Shown here: positions 1 to 5,029 of the stretch, piece after piece
Numbering within the stretch: the stretch's first letter is position 1
Layout: each line of letters opens with the position of its first letter
From: Alistipes sp.
Lineage (GTDB): Bacteria > Bacteroidota > Bacteroidia > Bacteroidales > Rikenellaceae
Length of the DNA: 5,029 nucleotides
Assembly (NCBI GenBank): GCA_029065825.1
Contig: JAIEHQ010000144.1
Span: 1-5,029 of the forward strand
Direction: 5' to 3'
Position numbers and translations under genes: made by a program
The notes under the pieces: model-generated
Database searches by the model: none
Told to the model about the DNA's origin: nothing
Seen by the model: only the letters and a program-made list of their open reading frames with translations

Positions 1-64
1 GCACCGCACCGTTCCCGAACTGCGGAAAACAACACACCCCGTCCGCACCTCGTCATTATTTGCT

Positions 65-72
65 TATCTTTG
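65..72 (+). promoter_or_regulatory. Bacteroidota-type -7 promoter box for the helicase gene
   Basis: TATCTTTG matches the Bacteroidota sigma-factor -7 consensus TAnnTTTG at every fixed position. No TTG-type -33 box lies at the usual 19-21 nt upstream distance (about 41-46), so only half of the promoter is recognisable. A start site about 6-8 nt downstream would give a 5' leader of roughly 20 nt before the TTG start at 98. No Shine-Dalgarno sequence is seen in that leader, which is usual for this phylum. Confidence 0.7.
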
Positions 73-97
73 TCCGTATAATAAGATCGACCGAAAT

Positions 98-3000
98 TTG
101 AGAGCGAAAATACTCAATGCCAGTGCGGGTTCGGGCAAGACCTACCAGCTCGCCTACAAATACGTCCGCGACGTGGTGCAGCAGCCCACGCTCTACCGCC
201 ACATACTGGCCGTTACCTTTACCAACAAGGCGACCGAGGAGATGAAGTCGCGCATCCTGAACGAGATACACGCCCTCGCCTCCGATGCCCCGAGCGGCTA
301 CCTGGCCAATCTCTGCCGGGAACTCGAACTCGACGAACGAACCGTGCGCACACGCGCCAGGGAGGCGCGCACACGCATCCTGCACGACTACTCGCGTTTC
401 ACGATTCTGACCATCGACACCTTCTTCCAGCGCATCCTGCGCGCTTTCATTCAGGAGCTGGGCATCGACCTGAACTACAACATCGAGATCGAAACGGCCT
501 CCGTGCTCGGCAAAGGGGCCGACGCGCTGGTCGAACAGATCCGCACCGATGCCGAACTGCAACGCTGGCTCACAGCTTTCGTCGAGGAGCGCATCGACGA
601 AGGCAAACGCTGGGACGTGCGCGAGGGCATCCTTTCGCTCGGAGGCGAAATCTTCAAGGAGAGCAACCGAGAGACCCTCTCCACCGAGCGCCCGAAAGCC
701 GCCCTGAGCGCTATCGTGGAGCGCGTGCGCGAACGGGTGAGGGAGGAGCAGCGCAACTTCAGAGAGCTGGGGGCCAAAGCCGTCGGCATCATGCGGCAGG
801 CAGGGCTGTCGCCGGCCGACTTTACCGGCAAAAGCCGCAGTTTCGCCCACTACTTCCCGACGGTAGCCGACGGAGCGATCAAACCGCCGACGGCCACCGT
901 CCGCAAAATGAGTCTCACGACGGAGGGCTGGTGCGCCAAAGATTCGCCGGCACGGGCGGTGGTCGGAAGCCTGCAACCGCTGCTCGCCGAACTGTGCTCG
1001 ATCTACGATACCCGAATCCGCTTCTGGAACACCGCGGCCCTGCTGCACGAGAACTACCGCAGCTTCGCCCTGCTGCACGACCTCTATGTCAAGATCCGGA
1101 GCATGTGCAACGAGGAGAACGTCATGATGCTCTCCGAAACGAAAAACATCCTCTCGGAATTCATCCGCAACAACGACGCACCCTTCATTTACGAGAAAGC
1201 GGGCAACCGCTACGACCGCTTCATGATCGACGAATTCCAGGACACCTCGGCGCGCGAGTGGGAAAACTTCATCCCGCTGCTGCGCAACGCGATGGCCCAG
1301 TCGGAGGAGACATCGGTGCTGATCGTCGGCGACATCAAGCAGTCGATCTACCGCTGGCGCGGAGGCGACTGGCGCATCCTGCACGAACGGGCCGCAACGG
1401 AGCTGGGCAAAGAAAACACGCAGACCGTACACCTGACGGACAACTTCCGCAGCCTTCCGCTGATCGTCGCCTTCAACAACCGCACGATCCGCCGGGTGGT
1501 TGCGGCCGACAACGCCGCCCTGAACGCCATGCTCGCCGAAGCGCCCCGCGAGGTGCTGTCGCCCGCGGCGCGCACAACCCTGCACGATACGCTGGCCGAG
1601 GCCTACCGAAGCCACGAACAGACGGCCCGCAAGCAGAGCGTCAATCCGGGCTATATCAACATTACCTGCTACACAGACGAGCCGCCGCTCATTGAGCGAA
1701 TCAAGACACTGATCGATAAAGGATTCCGCCCTAAGGACATGATGATCCTCGTGCGCAGCGGCTCGGACGGAGCGCGGGCAGCCGCCGCGCTGCTGGAGTT
1801 CAAGCGCCGCAACGACGATCCCCGCTACCGGTTCGACGTGATGACGCAGGAGGCGCTCATCGTCGGTGCCGCTCCCGTAAGTTCGTTCGTGATCGCCTGC
1901 CTGCGCCTGTCGGTCAATCCGCACAATTCGCTGCATCGCGCCATCTACAACCGCTTTCTGGAGAAGGAGGCCTTCGACACACCGCTCGACGAGGAGGAGG
2001 TGCTCTTCTTCCGCACGCTGCGTCTCTACCCTCCCGAGGAGGCGTTCGAACGGATCGCGATGCGCTACCGGCTGCGGCTGCGCCATCAGGAACTCGCCTA
2101 CCTCCAGGCGCTGCACGAACAGATCATCGGCTTCAGCATCGGCCGGGTGGCCGACATTCCGCTTTTCCTGCGGTGGTGGGACGAGCAGGGAAGCAGCCGG
2201 TCGCTGAGCGTGGAGCAAGGCGAGACCACCATCGAAATCACGACGATACACAAGGCGAAGGGACTCGAGAAGAAGGTGGTGCTGATCCCCTACTGCAACT
2301 GGCCGCTCGACCCGAAGGCCAGCGGCGGCGGCAACATCGTCTGGGCGGAGTGCCGGGAGGAGGCTCTGGCCGAAATCGGCCGCTTCCCCGTGCGCTACAA
2401 AACCAGCATGGGCGAATCGTTCTTCTCAGACGACTATTATCGCGAAAAGATATACGCCCACGTGGACAACATCAACCTGCTCTATGTGGCGCTCACGCGC
2501 GCCGTCGAGTCGCTCCACATCTTCATCCCCGAGGGCGGCGGCCGGGGCAGCAGCGTCGGCCAGCTGTTGCTGCAGAACCTCGGATCGCCTGCCGAAAGCA
2601 CCTCTCCGGCCGAGCCGCTCGAAGAGCGCATCTCCCGAATCGACAACGGCGGCGAGATCCACGAATTCGGCATCTTCGCAGGTCCCGAACCCGAAAAAAA
2701 GGCCCGTTCCGGCACGGAGCATCTGCTGCTCGAAGAGTACCCTACAGCCGAACCCGACCTGCGTCTGCGGCTCCCCTCGCAGCGCTACTTCGAGCGCAGC
2801 GCAGGGGAAACCGCCTCGCTGCGCGACCTGGGCATCCTGCTGCACAAAACCTTCGCCGAGGCAGCATCCGAAGAGGAGATCCGCCGTGCCCTGCATGAAA
2901 TGGCTCAGGACGGCACGATCTCCCCCGAAGAGCGGGAGCGGCTCGAAACCCTCGTCGCGGAGGCATTGGCCGATCCCCTGACCGGCAGCTGGTTCGACGG

Positions 3001-3253
3001 CAGCTGGCAGACGGTGCGCAACGAACAGGAGATCGTCCTTCCCGGCAGCGGAGCGACACGCCGACCCGACCGGGTCATGATCGCCGGCAACCGGGCCGTA
3101 GTGGTCGATTACAAGTTCGGCGATCTCGAAGCGGAGAAATACCGCCGCCAGGTGCGCGAATACATGCGGCTGCTGCGTGAGATGGGCTACGAAGAGGTCG
3201 AAGGCTATCTATGGTACGTCCGCATGGGCCGCACGGAAAGGGTCGGCGAATGA
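98..3253 (+). CDS. addA: AddA/RecB-type UvrD-family helicase with C-terminal PD-(D/E)XK nuclease
   Basis: This is a superfamily 1A ATP-dependent DNA helicase fused to a RecB-like nuclease. In this family it processes double-strand DNA ends for RecA-dependent recombination, in the cytoplasm, usually paired with AddB. Visible helicase motifs: Walker A ASAGSGKT (residues 8-15), motif Ia around TFTNKAT (40-46), FTILTIDTFFQRIL (101-114), Walker B IDEFQDTS (377-384), motif III IVGDIKQSIYRWRGG (409-423), motif IV HLTDNFRS (445-452), motif V TTIHKAKGLE (715-724) and motif VI NLLYVALTRA (793-802, arginine R801). The nuclease part has H916, RPD (D991), VVDYK (D1004, K1006) and QVREYM (Q1018, Y1022), so all expected catalytic residues are present. 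The length of 1051 aa fits a compact AddA. The start is TTG: no in-frame ATG or stop lies upstream, and Walker A at residue 8 is normal here. Its own promoter suggests it is not cotranscribed with an upstream gene. No AddB is in the window, so AddA rather than another RecB-like helicase rests on architecture and phylum. Confidence 0.93.
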   Translation: MRAKILNASAGSGKTYQLAYKYVRDVVQQPTLYRHILAVTFTNKATEEMKSRILNEIHALASDAPSGYLANLCRELELDERTVRTRAREARTRILHDYSRFTILTIDTFFQRILRAFIQELGIDLNYNIEIETASVLGKGADALVEQIRTDAELQRWLTAFVEERIDEGKRWDVREGILSLGGEIFKESNRETLSTERPKAALSAIVERVRERVREEQRNFRELGAKAVGIMRQAGLSPADFTGKSRSFAHYFPTVADGAIKPPTATVRKMSLTTEGWCAKDSPARAVVGSLQPLLAELCSIYDTRIRFWNTAALLHENYRSFALLHDLYVKIRSMCNEENVMMLSETKNILSEFIRNNDAPFIYEKAGNRYDRFMIDEFQDTSAREWENFIPLLRNAMAQSEETSVLIVGDIKQSIYRWRGGDWRILHERAATELGKENTQTVHLTDNFRSLPLIVAFNNRTIRRVVAADNAALNAMLAEAPREVLSPAARTTLHDTLAEAYRSHEQTARKQSVNPGYINITCYTDEPPLIERIKTLIDKGFRPKDMMILVRSGSDGARAAAALLEFKRRNDDPRYRFDVMTQEALIVGAAPVSSFVIACLRLSVNPHNSLHRAIYNRFLEKEAFDTPLDEEEVLFFRTLRLYPPEEAFERIAMRYRLRLRHQELAYLQALHEQIIGFSIGRVADIPLFLRWWDEQGSSRSLSVEQGETTIEITTIHKAKGLEKKVVLIPYCNWPLDPKASGGGNIVWAECREEALAEIGRFPVRYKTSMGESFFSDDYYREKIYAHVDNINLLYVALTRAVESLHIFIPEGGGRGSSVGQLLLQNLGSPAESTSPAEPLEERISRIDNGGEIHEFGIFAGPEPEKKARSGTEHLLLEEYPTAEPDLRLRLPSQRYFERSAGETASLRDLGILLHKTFAEAASEEEIRRALHEMAQDGTISPEERERLETLVAEALADPLTGSWFDGSWQTVRNEQEIVLPGSGATRRPDRVMIAGNRAVVVDYKFGDLEAEKYRRQVREYMRLLREMGYEEVEGYLWYVRMGRTERVGE

Positions 3254-3325
3254 TATGCAGAATAGAGTGATAAATTCGTCTCTCTCAAGCCATCACAAAC
3301 CCGTGTCTTTCCCGATATGCTCCGA

Positions 3326-3366
3326 AAGAACGCGGCCGGATCCTTTTCCGATCCGGCCGCGTTCTT
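3326..3366. terminator. Bidirectional terminator hairpin between convergent genes
   Basis: A perfect 17-bp stem, AAGAACGCGGCCGGATC (3326-3342) with its complement (3350-3366), encloses the 7-nt loop CTTTTCC. The outer A/T pairs put TTCTT at the 3' end in both directions, the usual form of a shared terminator. It lies 73 nt past the helicase stop and 36 nt past the stop of the opposing gene. The U-tract is short and interrupted, so the function is inferred mainly from the stem and its convergent position. Confidence 0.85.
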
Positions 3367-3401
3367 AAGCTGAATTCCGTCGGACTTATAAGCCAGAGCA
3401 C

Positions 3402-4091
3402 TTACAAATCCTCGCCGTTCGCCTGATTGTATTTGTTATCATAGTACATCGAAATATAATATCGTCCGCGATGCTCCGATATCGTGAACCAAACTGATCT
3501 TTTAGACCAATCACCCTTCATAAATTCCATCATAGAGAATTTGTAAAGCTCCGATTGAATTTCTTCCTGGATTTCTTCAGTCGGATTCTCCAACTGTTCC
3601 TCCGTATATTTTTCCAATAAAACTGCTCTAAATTTCTCTCTAATAGCTATCGAATCAGGTTTTTGATAAAAAGCAGCCTCATAGCGCTTTTTATGCACCG
3701 TCATTTCGTAGGAGATATCTTCGTCGTCGGGTATGGTCTGATCTCGATCTAGCAACGAAAAATACCTGGGGTTATTGGCGAACTGCTCGCAAAGTGTGTT
3801 GAATCTTATCTGGATGGAGCGTTCATCGACATTAGCGACATCGCTTAGCATAATCCGATACACCTTGTTGTTGTTCGTAACCACATGAATCGTTACCTCC
3901 CGGCCATTGAACTCCCCTTTCAGAACATCGCTGCCATACGAAGTACGGCGAAAACCTTTGGCTTCAAGCTTCATAAGCATTCTGTGCTTACTCCCGTCTA
4001 TGGGAATCCCCAAAAACTGAGTGACATTTTGCTGCGCCTGTACGGTCATCGAACCCAGGAGCAGGAGTGCGAGAGAAAGGATCTTTTTCAT
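3402..4091 (-). CDS. Secreted protein of unknown function, Bacteroidales-type
   Basis: The product is 229 aa and starts with a clear Sec signal peptide: MKK, a hydrophobic run ILSLALLLLG, then TVQA with a likely signal peptidase I cut after A19. There is no lipobox cysteine, so it is predicted to be periplasmic or secreted rather than a lipoprotein. The mature part of about 210 aa has no further membrane segment. It contains FLGIPIDG (26-33) leading to MKLEAKGF (40-47), then LKGEFNGREVTIHVVTNNNK (57-76), an acidic DDEDISYEMTV stretch, a Glu-rich probable helix with TEEQLENPTEEIQEEI, and a Tyr-rich end RYYISMYYDNKYNQANGEDL (210-229). I recall similar GIPIDG/EFNGR/YEMTV proteins as conserved hypotheticals in Bacteroidales, but I know no assigned function. 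Met at 4091 is chosen over the in-frame Met at 4166 because only the shorter form begins with the signal peptide. Two 60-nt rows inside the gene are 38% and 42% GC, against 65% for a row in the helicase, so its composition stands out. No neighbour suggests a role. Confidence 0.88.
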   Translation of the reverse strand: MKKILSLALLLLGSMTVQAQQNVTQFLGIPIDGSKHRMLMKLEAKGFRRTSYGSDVLKGEFNGREVTIHVVTNNNKVYRIMLSDVANVDERSIQIRFNTLCEQFANNPRYFSLLDRDQTIPDDEDISYEMTVHKKRYEAAFYQKPDSIAIREKFRAVLLEKYTEEQLENPTEEIQEEIQSELYKFSMMEFMKGDWSKRSVWFTISEHRGRYYISMYYDNKYNQANGEDL

Positions 4092-4169
4092 AAATCGAAA
4101 ATTTGCATCCTCCGGTGCCTCGAGGAGATTTCCAATACACAGAAGCGTGGCACCGCAATACCACATCTC

Positions 4170-4288
4170 AGTTTGGAGGTCGTAGGAAAACCTTAGATAC
4201 GGATATAGTAATAGCAGCCCACGCTAAAGCGTGAGAACCACTATGCTATCCCTGTATCTAATCTGAAAATTTCCTACGTTTCCAAACT
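4170..4288. repeat. 119-nt imperfect palindrome (MITE-like element or structured leader RNA)
   Basis: The two ends fold together in nested steps. AGTTTGGA (4170-4177) pairs with 4281-4288 (8 bp). CGTAGGAAA (4181-4189) pairs with 4270-4278 (9 bp). TTAGATAC (4193-4200) pairs with 4254-4261 (8 bp). GGAT and ATAGT (4201-4209) pair with ACTAT (4240-4244) and ATCC (4248-4251), leaving a bulge. The tip is CACGCTAAAGCGTG (4220-4233). About 40 base pairs form over 119 nt, with small asymmetric internal loops, which is far beyond chance. No obvious target-site duplication flanks it and no ORF lies inside. It sits 79 nt upstream of the secreted-protein start and, on the - strand, downstream of the predicted promoter, so it would be transcribed as leader RNA. 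Whether it is a non-autonomous mobile repeat or a cis-acting RNA cannot be settled from one copy. Confidence 0.75.
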
Positions 4289-4313
4289 ACAGGACGAGCA
4301 TAACGCTTCTTCT

Positions 4314-4344
4314 CAAATATGTCGCGGACGAGGTTTTACCTCAA
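4314..4344 (-). promoter_or_regulatory. Predicted Bacteroidota promoter for the secreted-protein gene
   Basis: On the - strand, TTG (4344-4342) is followed after 20 nt by CATATTTG (4321-4314). This matches the -33 TTG and -7 TAnnTTTG pattern, with one mismatch in the -7 box and a spacer inside the usual 19-21 nt. Transcription would start near 4307 and run through the 119-nt palindrome to the ATG at 4091, giving a leader of about 215 nt. I found no good promoter between the palindrome and the gene. The one mismatch and the short -33 element leave moderate uncertainty. Confidence 0.5.
4330..4342. promoter_or_regulatory. Possible operator: short inverted repeat in promoter spacer
   Basis: GAGGT-TTT-ACCTC is a perfect 5-bp inverted repeat lying almost wholly between the predicted -33 and -7 boxes and overlapping the first base of the -33 element. 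The position suits a repressor site. Repeats this short are common by chance, so this is a weak call that depends on the promoter being right. Confidence 0.2.
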
Positions 4345-4625
4345 TCTTCGTGTAAAATTACGAAATTTCCGTAAAATCCATTCGTTTCCCGGATTTTTTA
4401 CCGCATTACCGTTGCGGGAACAATCGAAAGAGCTGCGAAAACCGAGGAGCAGCGCATCCGCCCACTCGCTCCGGCAGGTTTTCTCTCCCCCGCCCCAAAG
4501 CAGCAAAAGCCTCCACCTGCCCGGCCGACACAATCCCTCCGATGCCAGCCCATCCGGCAAAACCACTCCGAGCGACTTCCGCCCCCTCCGACACAATCCA
4601 TAACGCAGCCCGGCCGGTATGCCCT

Positions 4626-4660
4626 CTCCAGCACAACTACCCCGACGCGTACTTTCGGAC
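4626..4660 (+). repeat. 35-bp imperfect direct repeat, copy 1
   Basis: It begins CTCCAGCACAAC and ends TTTCGGAC. By hand alignment it matches copy 2 (4707-4741) at 29 of 35 positions, with no gaps. The copies start 81 bp apart, and the sequence between them contains a related word, CAGTACAACTCC. No coding role is supported. Confidence 0.6.
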
Positions 4661-4706
4661 TCCTCCGGCGTATTTTCTCCTGCGCAGCCCCTTTTCAGTA
4701 CAACTC

Positions 4707-4741
4707 CTCCAGCACAACCATCCCGACACGACCTTCCGGAC
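4707..4741 (+). repeat. 35-bp imperfect direct repeat, copy 2
   Basis: It begins with the same 12 bases CTCCAGCACAAC as copy 1 (4626-4660), continues with a CCCGAC block, and ends CCGGAC. The differences between the copies are six scattered substitutions, which suggests an old duplication that has drifted rather than a maintained array. Confidence 0.6.
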
Positions 4742-4841
4742 AAACTCTGTACGAACCCGAATCCGTTGCTGCGAAACCGCCACCTTCTACGGACAGGCTC
4801 CGTCCCGCTCCGAAGCATCCGCACCTCCTTCCGACAAACGA

Positions 4842-4874
4842 AACCGCCGCTCCGGAAAATCCGGAACGGCGGTT
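4842..4874 (-). terminator. Intrinsic terminator of tsf
   Basis: AACCGCCGCTCCGGA (4842-4856) and TCCGGAACGGCGGTT (4860-4874) form a 15-bp stem with an AAA/TTT loop. The single odd pair (4850 with 4866) is a C-A mismatch in + strand RNA but a G-U wobble in - strand RNA. Only the - strand has a T-rich run after the stem (TTTCGTTTG). Both points indicate leftward termination, 24 nt past the tsf stop. Confidence 0.85.
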
Positions 4875-4898
4875 CTCTGTCTTGCAGCAAGGATGCGG

Positions 4899-5029
4899 TT
4901 ATGCCTCCAAAGCGAAACGCTTGTAAGCAACTACCGTAGCCTCCTTGTCGGCCTTGCGGATGAACTCGGCGATCGTCTCCTTCTCGCCTACGACAGCCTG
5001 GTTCAGCAGCGTGTTCTCCTCGAAGAACT
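4899..5029 (-). CDS. tsf: Translation elongation factor Ts, C-terminal end (partial)
   Basis: Only the last 42 codons and the TAA stop (4901-4899) are in the window; the gene continues beyond 5029. The tail contains FFEENTLLNQAVVGEKETIA, then EFIRKADKEA and the end VVAYKRFALEA. This follows the EF-Ts C-terminal pattern: a short helix, the L-x-Q turn, a K-x-T-(V/I) segment, and a closing strand with F/Y-x-R-F. EF-Ts is the cytoplasmic guanine nucleotide exchange factor that regenerates EF-Tu-GTP. In many bacteria tsf follows rpsB, which would lie to the right of the window. A terminator 24 nt after the stop suggests it is the last gene of its transcript. The identification rests on a short segment without catalytic motifs, so another conserved protein is possible though less likely. 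Confidence 0.78.
   Translation of the reverse strand, partial: FFEENTLLNQAVVGEKETIAEFIRKADKEATVVAYKRFALEA

Larger units (their letters stand above)
4400..4841. other. Gene-free, C-rich and strand-skewed intergenic tract with degenerate repeats
   Basis: I see no credible gene here on either strand. The open frames that cross it have Pro/Ser-rich (+) or Arg/Gly/Cys-rich (-) translations resembling no family I know. The + strand is strongly C-over-G: row 4501-4560 has 28 C and 11 G, and row 4681-4740 has 26 C and 9 G. Short related words recur: CCGACACAATCC at 4525 and 4588, CTCCAGCACAAC at 4626 and 4707, and variants such as CCGGCAAAACCACTCC near 4555 and CAGTACAACTCC at 4696. It separates the tsf terminator from the promoter of the secreted-protein gene. 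It could be a decayed repeat array or gene remnant. Confidence 0.6.

Noticed and set aside
56..2251. Open frame of 731 codons on the - strand, antisense to the helicase gene
   Set aside because: It is fully inside the helicase gene. Its product is a low-complexity mix of Arg, Gly, Val and Gln with no recognisable domain, as expected for the antisense frame of a GC-rich gene. The + strand product carries every family motif.
931..2981. Further + strand open frames inside the helicase gene (931-1695, 2173-2898, 2484-2981)
   Set aside because: They are Arg/Pro/Ala-rich shadow frames of the helicase with no domain of their own.
3255..3368. Small + strand frame MQNRVINSSL... just after the helicase stop
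   Set aside because: It runs through the whole terminator hairpin, has no homology I recognise, and has no start signals.
4088..4108. Six-codon - strand leader frame MQIFDL whose TGA overlaps the ATG of the secreted-protein gene
   Set aside because: Its ATG directly abuts the GGAGG motif with no spacing, and a frame this short arises easily by chance.
4092..4166. 25-residue N-terminal extension of the secreted protein starting at 4166
   Set aside because: It would bury the signal peptide (MKKILSLALLLLG...) inside the protein. The Met at 4091 gives a standard secreted protein.
4170..4288. Integron attC site or tRNA-like fold
   Set aside because: The ends do not carry attC core-site consensus boxes, no integrase is present, and the fold is one long hairpin, not a cloverleaf.
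4525..4741. CRISPR-like array
   Set aside because: The repeats are short and diverged with irregular spacing, and no cas gene or leader is nearby.
4336..4890. 184-codon - strand open frame (4336-4890)
   Set aside because: It begins inside the tsf 3' flank and crosses the tsf terminator. The product is an Arg/Gly/Cys-rich string with no domain, produced by the skewed base composition.
4619..4939. 106-codon + strand open frame in which the 35-bp repeats are in phase
   Set aside because: It reads through the terminator hairpin and antisense into the end of tsf. The Pro/Ser-rich product shows no known feature, and the in-phase repeats (81 bp) can be coincidental.

Overview
The window looks like a GC-rich member of the Bacteroidota, most likely Bacteroidales and possibly an Alistipes-like gut bacterium. 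The clues are a -7 promoter box matching the Bacteroidota consensus TAnnTTTG, no Shine-Dalgarno spacing at the gene starts, a 1051-residue AddA-type helicase-nuclease, and a small secreted protein of a type I associate with Bacteroidales. The genus is inference.

Layout from left to right. Positions 1-64 hold no gene I can support. A -7 box at 65-72 drives an AddA/RecB-type recombination helicase-nuclease (98-3253, +), which starts at TTG and fills most of the window. It ends at a perfect 17-bp hairpin (3326-3366) that serves as a shared terminator with the convergent next gene. That gene (3402-4091, -) encodes a small secreted protein of unknown function and is much richer in A+T than the helicase. 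Its upstream region holds a 119-nt imperfect palindrome (4170-4288) and, beyond it, a predicted promoter (4314-4344, -) with a short inverted repeat in its spacer. If that promoter is right, the palindrome lies in a leader of about 215 nt.

From about 4400 to 4841 is a gene-free stretch with strong C-over-G skew on the + strand and degenerate short repeats. It ends at the terminator hairpin (4842-4874) of a gene that enters from the right on the - strand. Only the last 42 codons of that gene are present (4899-5029), and they read as the C-terminus of translation elongation factor Ts.

The genes do not form one pathway: DNA break repair, an uncharacterised envelope or secreted protein, and translation elongation sit side by side as separate transcription units. 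The most unusual part is the non-coding DNA between the secreted-protein gene and tsf. It contains the palindrome, the candidate operator and the skewed repeat tract. I see no phage, transposase, CRISPR, tRNA or rRNA signal.
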